A DNA stretch of 64,000 nt. Source: JADMJV01 sp964649085. GTDB lineage: Bacteria; Vulcanimicrobiota; Xenobia; Xenobiales; JADMJV01. Of the stretch, positions 46,178-54,109 are shown one piece after another. The position numbers and the translations under genes are program-made. The notes beneath the pieces are model-generated. The model was not told the DNA's origin. It did no database searches and saw nothing but the letters and a program-made list of their open reading frames with translations. Positions within the stretch are counted from its first letter, which is position 1; each line of letters starts with the position of its first letter. The stretch lies in the NCBI GenBank assembly GCA_964649085.1, contig CAZYPN010000017.1, positions 51,393 through 115,392 of the forward strand. The letters run 5' to 3'.

Positions 46178-47296
46178 ATGCTGGCCGCCGAACCAAAGGC
46201 TTTACCGAAGCTGCAAAAGCCGACCTCCCTGCTTTCCCCACAGCTAGATTTCTGGTTACTGGGTGGCGCTTCACTCGTCACCTGGCTCTTTCTGGCCATC
46301 TCCGGGCGATTCGAACGCGTGGCCGGAATGGGCGATCTGACCATGAATCTGCCGATGACCATCAGTTTCGTGCAAATTCTGGTCAACTATCCTCACTTTA
46401 TGGCCAGCTATCATCTGTGCTATCGCCGCGGCTTCGCTTTTCTGCGCAGGCATTGGATCCAAACTCTAGCTGTACCCGCCGTGCTTATCGCATACATGGC
46501 GTACCTGGGAAGCCTGGCCACCGACCCGACTCGAAATCTTCAATTTCGCCATGGCCTCTCAGCCCTGGTCATGGTGATGTACTTCACCGTGGGCTGGCAC
46601 TACACCAAGCAAGCCTTCGGTTGCGTGATGGCCTACGCCAATTACTCGGGCTACCGAATGGATGGCATGCAGCGTGAATCCATTCGTTATGCCATTCTTT
46701 CCGTATGGTGGTATAAGTTCTGCTACGACTCTCAAGTCGGCATGTTCACTTTTTCCGACCTCTCTGGGGAAAAGTGGCCGGTACTGCCCGACTACACTCG
46801 AGTGGCGACTTTCTTAATTTTTCTTGTATTACAGGTGTGGGTCGTGTATCGAGTTCTGATACACAACGCAAGTCAGGGCCGTCTACCCCATATCAATATG
46901 GTCGTACCTTACCTGGCCATTCTGGTCTGGACCTTGCCTCAATTGCAGTTCAATCCGCTTTGCATGGCGGTCATTCCCTTCTTCCACTCGCTCCAGTACC
47001 TGGCATTTGTCTATCGCATCGAGATGTCAGAGGATATCCGCGGACACCACGGGCCGCTTTTTCCAAGCTTGCTGGCACTGGGACTGATTTTTGTCGGATG
47101 GCTGACCTTCATGGCTCTACCCGGCAATCTCGACGACCTGCTGGCCAACAAACGCTACTGCGGAGTCTCTTACTTCGTCATTTGTTTCAGCCTGTTTATC
47201 AATATCCATCACTACTTCTTGGACAACACCCTGTGGAAGATTCGAGATGACGCCCTGGTTTCCCGAGCTCTCTTTGGAGAACGCCCCGCTCGTTAA
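46178..47296 (+). CDS. His-motif multi-pass membrane protein
   Basis: A 372-residue protein with about eight hydrophobic helices. His-containing motifs recur at membrane edges: NYPHFMASYHLCY, VGWHYTKQAFG, FFHSLQYLAFVYR and NIHHYFLDNTLWKIRDD. Clusters like these bind metal in membrane oxygenases and desaturases, so a di-iron enzyme is conceivable but unproven. No named family is recognised with confidence. It lies just downstream of the PAP2-like gene, likely in its operon. Confidence 0.65.
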   Translation: MLAAEPKALPKLQKPTSLLSPQLDFWLLGGASLVTWLFLAISGRFERVAGMGDLTMNLPMTISFVQILVNYPHFMASYHLCYRRGFAFLRRHWIQTLAVPAVLIAYMAYLGSLATDPTRNLQFRHGLSALVMVMYFTVGWHYTKQAFGCVMAYANYSGYRMDGMQRESIRYAILSVWWYKFCYDSQVGMFTFSDLSGEKWPVLPDYTRVATFLIFLVLQVWVVYRVLIHNASQGRLPHINMVVPYLAILVWTLPQLQFNPLCMAVIPFFHSLQYLAFVYRIEMSEDIRGHHGPLFPSLLALGLIFVGWLTFMALPGNLDDLLANKRYCGVSYFVICFSLFINIHHYFLDNTLWKIRDDALVSRALFGERPAR

Positions 47297-47322
47297 CCGA
47301 TCCCGGGAAAGTTATCGGGCCG

Positions 47323-47338
47323 TTAACATGCTGTTCAT
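47323..47338 (+). promoter_or_regulatory. upstream motif, copy 3
   Basis: TTAACATGCTGTTCAT followed 7 bases later by CAGGGG, about 72 bp before ATG 47411. It shares AACA-N4-GTTCAT and the trailing CAGG with the copies before 15114 and 50909. Confidence 0.45.
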
Positions 47339-47410
47339 CTGACTTCAGGGGTACCACCGGGCCGAAAACCTACCCTGTCTCCAAGAGAACTACAGGGAGG
47401 CCCGAGAGCG

Positions 47411-49516
47411 ATGCGAGTCAATGCGAATGGTGGCAACTTCAACGGTGGCGGAATGGCAACTCAGGGTGCTGAAGAAGGGGACACCTGCAACCCCGAGTCG
47501 GTCGACCCTCCGTTCCTCAAGGCCAAATCCGAGCTGGCCAAGGCCATGAAGAACCCCAAGGCTCGCAAGAAGATCCCCCCCGATACCCAGAGCAACATCG
47601 AGCGTAACCACAAAGACTGCAAAGGCTCTATGACCAAGGCTCAGCAAGAAGAGCAAAACGCCAAGCAGATGGTTCAAAACGATCCGATGGCGGCTCAGAT
47701 TGTGGGCGAAATGGGCGGCGCCAACAAAATGATGAACGGCGGTGGCGGCGACCGCACCCAGAACCTGATTTCGAACATCTCTTCCAACTTCGGCGCCCTG
47801 CAGGGCAAACACCCGGCGGCTGGTGCCCTGGGTGGTGGACGTGACCTCTTCGGCAAGAACAGCCTGGACTCGCTGGGCATGGGGGGCCTGGCGCGCGGCA
47901 ATCGCGGTGGCGCCGGTGCCTTCAATCCTGGGGGTGCAGAAGACATCGGTAGCCTGATGGGCAAGATGGCGGGCGCCAAAGGCGAAGCCGGCGGCATCCG
48001 CGGCGACATCCAGGGTTTCACCGGACAACAAGACAAGTTCTTGGGCATGGGTAACCAGACCCAGCAGCGGGTTGAGGGATTGGGCGCTGCCAAAGATATG
48101 TTCGGCGCTAAAGAACAGTCGCACGCCGCCCAGCAGCAGGCCTTCGGCGACGCCGGCAAAGGCTTGAAGAATGCCGCTCAGGGCTTGAACAGCGCTGCCA
48201 AAGTTCTGCAGGGCGTGGCTGGAATGCTCAAATCGGCGGCCGCTGCCGTGGCTGCCATCCCCTACGTGGGACCGGCTCTTTCGGCCGCCCTCAAAAAGGC
48301 CGCTACGGTCGTGCAGATGGTGGGCAAGATGCTGGGGATGGCCGGCAAGATGTGCCAGCAGTCTGGCCAGAAAATGGATCAGAAGTCTGCCCAGCAGGGT
48401 GCCCTCAAGGAAGACAACAACATCAAGAAGCAGATGACCGAAGCCAAGCAACTGCAGGCCAAAGATCAGGTCAACCGCATTCAGGACAAGCTCGACCAGG
48501 TAAGCGACGCCAAAAGCGATTCGATGCGTCAGCTCGAACAGAACCAGGAACAACAGAAGGCCATCGCCGAGAAGGCGGGCGAGATGGGGATGCCGATGTC
48601 GGCCGAAACCCCGGGCAGCGCCACCAATGGCGACGAGCGTCCTCAGATCGAGAAGAACGAGCGCAGCGGTCGCAACAACATGCCGCGCAGCGGCGCTCCG
48701 GCTTCCGGGGCTCCTTCGGCGGCTCCGGCTGCTGCCCCGGCCGCAGTCCCGGCGGCCGGCAAGGGCGCTGCCCCGGCCGGTGCAGCTCCGGCCGCAGGCG
48801 CCCCCGGGCTGGCCCAACAGGCCGGCGTTCCCCAGACGGCTGCCCCGCAGGCTGTGGGTCAGCCTCAGGCCGGCGGCCAGAATCAAGCCCAGGGCAAGGG
48901 CAAAGACCAGGTGCAGCCCGCTGGCCAGGCCAATAAGGTGAACCCGATGATGGCTGGCAAGAACCCCTTCGGCCAGAAAAAGCGCGAGAATGAGGGCCTG
49001 CAGGGTGACGACGCCCTGGGCGGTCGCGAGCAGCGCGGCGCTGGCGGCGGCAAGCGCGACCGCTATGAAGACGAACTCAAGCGGCTGTCTGAAGACATCC
49101 TCAGCAAGAAGAAAGACGGTGGCGAAGGCGGCAGCAACAGCTTCGGCGACCGCGACAAAAAGCGCCAGTTGGCGATGGTCTACAATCAGGCCGCCCAGGA
49201 AAACATCGCCGTCAAGGAAGACGTCGAACAATCGGCCAGCAAGGCCCTGGCCAACTCGGCCGAGCGCCCCAGCCGCAAGCTGCGCACCCTCAAGGGTGAC
49301 GAAGAGGTTGGCGGCAGCGAAGCCGAAGGCGAAGGCAAGCAGGGACGCGACCGCGACCGCGAGGAGCGGATGGGCCGGCTGGCGATGAATGGCATCGGCG
49401 CCCAGCGCTTGCTGGGTCTGGGTGGGCTGCAGGGCCTGCCCGGTATGGGCGGGATGGCTCCGGGCGGCCTGGCCCCGGCCCAAATGGTTCAGCCGATTCA
49501 GTCGATGGCTTCCTGA
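47411..49516 (+). CDS. large low-complexity export-like protein
   Basis: A 701-residue protein behind GGGAGG with no signal peptide. Residues ~1-220 are Gly/Asn/Met-rich. Residues ~250-320 form an Ala-rich amphipathic to hydrophobic helix (GMLKSAAAAVAAIPYVGPAL). Residues ~335-400 are coiled-coil-like. Then comes a Pro/Ala/Gly linker and an acidic-basic tail. The layout (helical hydrophobic core in a Gln/Lys-rich background) is like type III translocators, but no homology is claimed. It leads a run with the two genes that follow. Confidence 0.6.
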   Translation: MRVNANGGNFNGGGMATQGAEEGDTCNPESVDPPFLKAKSELAKAMKNPKARKKIPPDTQSNIERNHKDCKGSMTKAQQEEQNAKQMVQNDPMAAQIVGEMGGANKMMNGGGGDRTQNLISNISSNFGALQGKHPAAGALGGGRDLFGKNSLDSLGMGGLARGNRGGAGAFNPGGAEDIGSLMGKMAGAKGEAGGIRGDIQGFTGQQDKFLGMGNQTQQRVEGLGAAKDMFGAKEQSHAAQQQAFGDAGKGLKNAAQGLNSAAKVLQGVAGMLKSAAAAVAAIPYVGPALSAALKKAATVVQMVGKMLGMAGKMCQQSGQKMDQKSAQQGALKEDNNIKKQMTEAKQLQAKDQVNRIQDKLDQVSDAKSDSMRQLEQNQEQQKAIAEKAGEMGMPMSAETPGSATNGDERPQIEKNERSGRNNMPRSGAPASGAPSAAPAAAPAAVPAAGKGAAPAGAAPAAGAPGLAQQAGVPQTAAPQAVGQPQAGGQNQAQGKGKDQVQPAGQANKVNPMMAGKNPFGQKKRENEGLQGDDALGGREQRGAGGGKRDRYEDELKRLSEDILSKKKDGGEGGSNSFGDRDKKRQLAMVYNQAAQENIAVKEDVEQSASKALANSAERPSRKLRTLKGDEEVGGSEAEGEGKQGRDRDREERMGRLAMNGIGAQRLLGLGGLQGLPGMGGMAPGGLAPAQMVQPIQSMAS

Positions 49517-49555
49517 TCAGGAAGAATTCCATAGTGGACCCACGAACAGGGGCAG

Positions 49556-50209
49556 ATGCGAATCTGTCCCTTTTGTGATCAGTCGGTCCCCGAGTCGGAA
49601 TTGGAAAAGTGCTCCGTGTGCGGCAAGAGCCTGATGGACCTGGGCGAAATGGGCTACCTGCAGCCGCTTCAGTTCCTGGCAGGGACGCTGCAAAAGGCCC
49701 TGCTGGGCCAGCTCAGCGCAGCCCAGGCTCTGGAGCAGTTCGAGCACTGGCTGGGCACCGTTCAGCAGGTCCTGAATCAGGCATACCGTGATTTGGAAAC
49801 GAACCTCAAGCCGTTGGCCAAGGTTGAGGACGTGGATACCCTGGAAATCATCAAAGGTTTCGGCGTCATCCAGCAAGACATCGCCACACAGCTCGACAAA
49901 CTCAGCAACCTGTTCCGGGGCTGTAAGTCGATACAGGAGTTCGAACAACGGTTTCCCCAGATGGAAGAAGCGCTGGACTTCTTTCACGCTCACCTCACCG
50001 ACCTCGAACTCTATGTCCAGCGCATTGAAACGCCGCGAGGGCCGGAGCCCCTTCCCGATGCGGTACGCCAGGCTTTAGACGAACTCGAGAAGGCGCTGGG
50101 CTGCATGAATGAGTTTTACGAGCAGCGTCAGCCCGACGCTTTAGAGAACCTGCTGGACCATCTGGAACTGGCTCAGCAGCAGGTACGCGGCTACCTCGAG
50201 GCCCATTGA
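49556..50209 (+). CDS. zinc-ribbon helical protein
   Basis: A 217-residue protein. Residues 1-25 form a zinc ribbon with CPFC and CSVC (spacing ~15). The remainder is helical and ends EFYEQRQPDALENLLDHLEL, resembling the helical hypothetical proteins at 1121-1489 and 2094-2456. The role is unknown. It starts 40 bp after the low-complexity gene and is 1 bp from the next gene. Confidence 0.7.
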   Translation: MRICPFCDQSVPESELEKCSVCGKSLMDLGEMGYLQPLQFLAGTLQKALLGQLSAAQALEQFEHWLGTVQQVLNQAYRDLETNLKPLAKVEDVDTLEIIKGFGVIQQDIATQLDKLSNLFRGCKSIQEFEQRFPQMEEALDFFHAHLTDLELYVQRIETPRGPEPLPDAVRQALDELEKALGCMNEFYEQRQPDALENLLDHLELAQQQVRGYLEAH

Positions 50210-50210
50210 A

Positions 50211-50792
50211 GTGGCCGAAGAGCGACTGAGTCCCGAGCACGCCGAGCACCTGGCCGAATTGGAGCTGAGCTACCCTGAAGAAATGCAGATGGGGCTCGAA
50301 GTCATCCGCCAGAAACTGGAGACCCTCGAACGTTCGGGCTATTCGTTCAGCTGGATTTTGTTTGAGCGTGATCGACCCACCGCCTTTCTGATCGCCTATC
50401 CGGCCACTTCCCATCTGGACGTTCCCGAGCCCGACCCGGTCATTTACATCGGAGAAATGATCGTGGAGCGCAACCGACCCCACGACTTCTATCGTTTGCT
50501 ATCGCTGATGGTCGACGACCTGGAAGAGCGGAATCTGGCTCACCTGGCCATCGAAGCGGTATGCCGGCGGGGCGTCTACGATGTGGTCAAAGAACACCCC
50601 CGAGTCATTGCTCGCCTCGGCTATGAGCTTTCCGGCCAATATGAGTACTGGGACGACAAAATCGGCGAAGAAGTGTGCTGGATGCGCTGGGTGCCTCTGC
50701 GGGCCCCCGAAGTCATTGCCCAGGAGACTTTTTCCTTTTCCGAGGATCTGCTCGAAGAGTTGAGCTGGTTCGAATCGCGCCTCGGCCACTAA
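50211..50792 (+). CDS. GNAT-like hypothetical protein
   Basis: A 193-residue protein from GTG 50211, one base after the previous stop. The order of a central strand (DPVIYIGEMIVERNRP), a helix (RLLSLMVDDLEER) and then a strand (LAHLAIEAVCRR) recalls GNAT acetyltransferases. A classical R/Q-x-x-G-x-G/A loop is not evident, so catalysis is doubtful. Possibly a modifier or immunity-like partner of the preceding exported-looking protein; that is speculative. Confidence 0.55.
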   Translation: MAEERLSPEHAEHLAELELSYPEEMQMGLEVIRQKLETLERSGYSFSWILFERDRPTAFLIAYPATSHLDVPEPDPVIYIGEMIVERNRPHDFYRLLSLMVDDLEERNLAHLAIEAVCRRGVYDVVKEHPRVIARLGYELSGQYEYWDDKIGEEVCWMRWVPLRAPEVIAQETFSFSEDLLEELSWFESRLGH

Positions 50793-50826
50793 TGATTAGA
50801 GAATGGGTATAGACCGATCCAGTCTG

Positions 50827-50841
50827 TTACAAGCCGTTCAT
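50827..50841 (+). promoter_or_regulatory. upstream motif, copy 4
   Basis: TTACAAGCCGTTCAT followed 7 bases later by CAGGGC, 67 bp before ATG 50909. It is the most divergent copy in the left half (TACA for AACA). Confidence 0.4.
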
Positions 50842-50908
50842 AACTTCTCAGGGCTGCCCCCGCCGGCATTCGCTATCCTGCCAACAAGAACACAAGCAGG
50901 AGGCAACG

Positions 50909-51289
50909 ATGATCAGCACTGCGTTGGCCAGCCTTCCTTTTCAACGAAGCCGTTGGCGCCAGCGAGTGCGGGAAGTATTTCAGGTCGCCGCGGCATTCGC
51001 TCTGCTGGCTGGACCCACCGCCCTTCTGGGTTGGTGGCTCAGTCCGGTAGCTCCGGCAGCGGCCGCCTGGTGCTTCTACATGGCCAATCCCCAAGACCCA
51101 CTGCAGCTTCTGCTGGCTCTGGCCGGTGGACTTGTCGTCGGTGGCACGGCTGCAGTTACGGGTAGCCTGGGGGGAGTAGCAGGCATGCTACTGATGGCCC
51201 TGGTGGGTAGCGCAGCCCTGATCGCCGCGAACTTGCTTGAATTGGGAACGAAAGCTGGAGGGACACAGCAATGGCACTCGGGTCGTTAA
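50909..51289 (+). CDS. small membrane protein
   Basis: A 126-residue protein behind AGGAGG with two or three hydrophobic segments (AAAFALLAGPTALLGWWL, LLLALAGGLVVGGTAAV, MLLMALVGSAALIAANLL). The N-terminus is basic. No family is recognised. It overlaps the following DUF1521-like gene by 19 bp, so it may help its export or anchoring. Confidence 0.6.
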   Translation: MISTALASLPFQRSRWRQRVREVFQVAAAFALLAGPTALLGWWLSPVAPAAAAWCFYMANPQDPLQLLLALAGGLVVGGTAAVTGSLGGVAGMLLMALVGSAALIAANLLELGTKAGGTQQWHSGR

Positions 51290-52356
51290 GTTTAGCAGCA
51301 AGTTTTTCTACCTCGAACCCCGCTCTGGGGGGTCGAAGCCCTGTCGGCCCGGGCGGCCTGGGCAGTGGGCTCAACAGTTTGCTCGGCGGACTTGGCCTCG
51401 GCCTGGGGCTCAGCGCCGGTCTGGGAATGGGGGGACCCGGCGATGGTTTTGCGGGCTCCGACGGGCTTGGCGACTTCGCAGGTCAGCCGCTGGGCGGACT
51501 GGGCGCAGGCTTTGGTAACCCGATGATGGGAATGGGCCAACTGGGCCAGATGAACCCCCAGGCAATGCAGGCCGTAGGCGCACTGCTTGGGTTGCTGATG
51601 GGAATGATGGGCGGACAGGGAATGCAGGGCCCTCGTATGGGGGGGCCGGGAATGGGCGGCTTTCCAGGCATGGGGAGCCCGGGCGGATTCCCCGGCGGCT
51701 GCCCCTGCGGCGGCATGGGAGGCCCCCAGCAAATGGGTGGGCCTGGCATGGGAGGCTCGGGGGGAACGATTGAACTGCAGAAAGGCCAGTCCTTTACCAC
51801 TCCTGGCGGTTGCACCATCAACTGGGCCGGCGGCAAGGAGGAAGAAGTCAAGATCAGCGAGCCTGGAGGCACCGGCCGCAGCTTCGGTGGAGGCAACAGC
51901 GTGAATCTGGCGGCCTCATTCGCCGGACCAGGTTTTTCCGGTGCCCTCGCTCTCAGCGCCAGCGGCATTGGCGGGCCCCTGGGCGGTGCCTGCCATCAGG
52001 CGGGCAAAGACGGACAGCCTCGCAGCTGGCGGGTATGGGGCGATCCTCACATCGACCACCCCAACGGCGCCAAGAGCGATTTTGATCAGAAGAATGCCAT
52101 GTTCACTTTGCAAGACGGAACCCAGGTCATCATGGGCGCCGACAATCCCAAAGGCATCGTCAATCGTGTTCAGGTTGTGTTGCCCGGGGGCCGCCCCAAC
52201 TGGGACGGTCTTGACCCCGCCCAGACCTCGGTGATGAAGGACAACGGCGAGGGTAAGTTTGAGAAAGTCGGCAATGCCGACGCAATGATGCAAGGCGGCT
52301 ATGGTACCCCCGGAGCCTTTCCCGGTTTCGGATTTCCCGGCCTGATGGCCGCCTGA
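51271..52356 (+). CDS. harpin-like Gly/Met-rich protein with DUF1521-like domain
   Basis: A 361-residue protein. Residues ~1-165 are Gly-, Met- and Leu-rich without charge, as in harpins. The C-terminal ~200 residues contain RVWGDPHIDHPNG and DFDQKNAMFTLQDGTQVIMG. These match the DUF1521 pattern of rhizobial NopE1, where calcium triggers autocleavage between Asp and Pro of a GDPHVD site. The cleavage-site residues are present (GDPHID). There is no signal peptide. The homology is read from the motif only. A terminator follows. Confidence 0.7.
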   Translation: MALGSLSLAASFSTSNPALGGRSPVGPGGLGSGLNSLLGGLGLGLGLSAGLGMGGPGDGFAGSDGLGDFAGQPLGGLGAGFGNPMMGMGQLGQMNPQAMQAVGALLGLLMGMMGGQGMQGPRMGGPGMGGFPGMGSPGGFPGGCPCGGMGGPQQMGGPGMGGSGGTIELQKGQSFTTPGGCTINWAGGKEEEVKISEPGGTGRSFGGGNSVNLAASFAGPGFSGALALSASGIGGPLGGACHQAGKDGQPRSWRVWGDPHIDHPNGAKSDFDQKNAMFTLQDGTQVIMGADNPKGIVNRVQVVLPGGRPNWDGLDPAQTSVMKDNGEGKFEKVGNADAMMQGGYGTPGAFPGFGFPGLMAA

Positions 52357-52408
52357 AGCAAAAGTTAGTTAGGTCCAACAGGTCGCTCTCCGAACAGTAG
52401 TAGTCCGC

Positions 52409-52439
52409 GCCGGTTTCTTCGGAAGCCGGCTTTTTTTTT
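52409..52439 (+). terminator. rho-independent terminator after the DUF1521-like gene
   Basis: A 9-bp stem, GCCGGTTTC with GAAGCCGGC, closed by a TTCG tetraloop and followed by nine T. A strong, classic structure. Confidence 0.9.
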
Positions 52440-52470
52440 GCCAACCCGCACCAGCGCACGCGGGGAAGGG

Positions 52471-52923
52471 GTGCCCGCAAAGGCCACGAACTCCAGGTGC
52501 ATCCGAACCAATATCTTGTTGTTCCTGGTTTTCGCTCTCTGCGAGCCGGCCCTCGCCTGCGGTCCGGCTGGTTGGGCCTATTTCGCCCCCCTCGTGCTGA
52601 CCCTTTCGGTGCCTTCCTCGTTGCTGACCGGATTGATCGGCCTGCCTCTCCTCTACCTTCAGGGGCGTCGCCCCCGACTGGGCGGGATATTGCTTGCACA
52701 GGTCCTGGGATGTCTGGCCGGCTTCCCGATCACGTTGATGATATTTTCTGCCGGGGCCGGAATCGAGCACTGGGTTTTGGCCTTGAGTACCGGTTGCGCT
52801 GGGGTCACTTCGGCCGTGATGTGGTTCACAAGTCGCCCTGCAGGAGTCTGTTCTACGGAAGCTCCGCTACCTCTGCCCACCCCTGCAACCGACCCCGGCC
52901 AGGAATGGAAACTGGTGCGTTAG
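52471..52923 (+). CDS. small membrane protein
   Basis: A 150-residue protein with hydrophobic segments (LLFLVFALCEPALACG, APLVLTLSVPSSLLTG and LAGFPITLMIF). GTG 52471 after GGGGAAGGG is a reasonable start; the frame reaches back into the terminator T-run, so later starts are possible. The tail is Pro/Thr-rich. No family is recognised. Confidence 0.45.
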   Translation: MPAKATNSRCIRTNILLFLVFALCEPALACGPAGWAYFAPLVLTLSVPSSLLTGLIGLPLLYLQGRRPRLGGILLAQVLGCLAGFPITLMIFSAGAGIEHWVLALSTGCAGVTSAVMWFTSRPAGVCSTEAPLPLPTPATDPGQEWKLVR

Positions 52924-52937
52924 ATAGCACCACTTAG

Positions 52938-53147
52938 CTAGATCGGCATCTGTTTCCACTCACGACTTTGCACCGTCGAGAGAAAATTGCAGNNNNNNNN
53001 NNNNNNNNNNNNNNNNNNNNNNNNNNNNNNNNNNNNNNNNNNNNNNNNNNNNNNNNNNNNNNNNNNNNNNNNNNNNNNNNNNNNNNNNNNNNCTAGATCG
53101 GCATCTGTTTCCACTCACGACTTTGCACCGTCGAGAGAAAATTGCAG
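52938..53147. other. assembly gap 3: 100 N with 55-bp duplicated flanks
   Basis: 52938-52992 and 53093-53147 are identical over 55 bp, flanking 100 N (52993-53092). The right copy contains the stop of the DUF1152 gene, which is complete. Confidence 0.95.
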
Positions 53148-54037
53148 ATACCCCGATGCACTTCCCAACGACCATACTTATCCTTCAAATAGTCGAGGTA
53201 AAGGCAACGGCGAGCCAATCCTTCCAGGCGAAAGCACCAGTACATCGACATCAAAGCATTGATAAACAGGGTGCTTCCCTCGGTTCGGGGGGTAGGGTGG
53301 TGGTCGCCGAACTTCCCCTGGCCTGCCGCAACCACCGAACTCATCACAATACTCTCTCTGCCTGGCATCCGTTCATGAATAAACTGCAGTGCCTGCTCCA
53401 AGGCCTGAAACTCGGGCATATGGGGCATCAGCGAGAAGGCCCCCAAAAAATCGCCCGTCGTCGTCAAGTCGGCAACCGCTTCCATGACGTAGTAGTGACA
53501 CACCTCGTGAAACACGTCGACACCAAAACCCAGATTCAGCACGAACTTTCGGGGAACGTCCAGCATGTCGGCCGCTGCCAGGCTGCACATGTCTTCCAAC
53601 GGTGTGCCCAGAGCGGGTTCATCACCCCGCATCAAGATGTCCGTGCCTCCGTCGACCAGGACCAGCGTATCGTACTCCAGGCGCTTGAGCAGTTCCTGGA
53701 AAATCTCCAGCAGCACCATGGGTCCCGCAGCCTTGTAGGAATACACCGATGTGGGCTGGCCGCGCTGGGCATACCACTCGGAGAGATAGCGCTCGGGGAA
53801 ATACTCCTCATCTCCGCCGCAATCGGGAACAACTTCGACAACGTTGTGTCCAAACGACCGCGCCTTCGATTTGGTAAGCTCGGAAAACGAGAGACTGGCG
53901 AGGAACACCTCTTTACCCTGTGCGCGCAGGTAATCGACCAGCGGCACCCCTGCAACCACATCAAACCCCCCACCCGCACCGGCGAGCAGCACTCGCCGAG
54001 AGGCCTTCAGCTCTTCCAAAAAAGGCAATCTGTCCAT
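53093..54037 (-). CDS. DUF1152 protein
   Basis: A 314-residue protein of the DUF1152 type: RRVLLAGAGGGFDVVAGVPLV (nucleotide-binding-like glycine turn), LVLVDGGTDILMRGDEP and LNLGFGVDVFHEVCHYY. The function of the family is not established. Its stop lies inside the right-hand copy of gap 3. A T13 terminator of the upstream gene separates it from the gene at 54110. Confidence 0.85.
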   Translation of the reverse strand: MDRLPFLEELKASRRVLLAGAGGGFDVVAGVPLVDYLRAQGKEVFLASLSFSELTKSKARSFGHNVVEVVPDCGGDEEYFPERYLSEWYAQRGQPTSVYSYKAAGPMVLLEIFQELLKRLEYDTLVLVDGGTDILMRGDEPALGTPLEDMCSLAAADMLDVPRKFVLNLGFGVDVFHEVCHYYVMEAVADLTTTGDFLGAFSLMPHMPEFQALEQALQFIHERMPGRESIVMSSVVAAGQGKFGDHHPTPRTEGSTLFINALMSMYWCFRLEGLARRCLYLDYLKDKYGRWEVHRGICNFLSTVQSREWKQMPI

Positions 54038-54046
54038 CTTCCCTCC

Positions 54047-54083
54047 AAAAAAAAAAAAAGACCTCCAGCACGCACCGGAGGCC
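54047..54083 (-). terminator. rho-independent terminator (reverse strand)
   Basis: On the reverse strand a 9-bp stem with two G-T pairs (GGCCTCCGG with CTGGAGGTC), loop TGCGTG, then 13 T. It ends the gene at 54110-54871 just before the DUF1152 start. Confidence 0.85.
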
Positions 54084-54109
54084 TTCAGGTCATCGTATTA
54101 GCCGACGCC

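Noticed and set aside
47390..49483. 697-codon reverse-strand frame opposite the low-complexity gene
   Set aside because: The forward frame has a strong ribosome site and sits in an operon; the reverse frame is Ala/Leu/Gly shadow.
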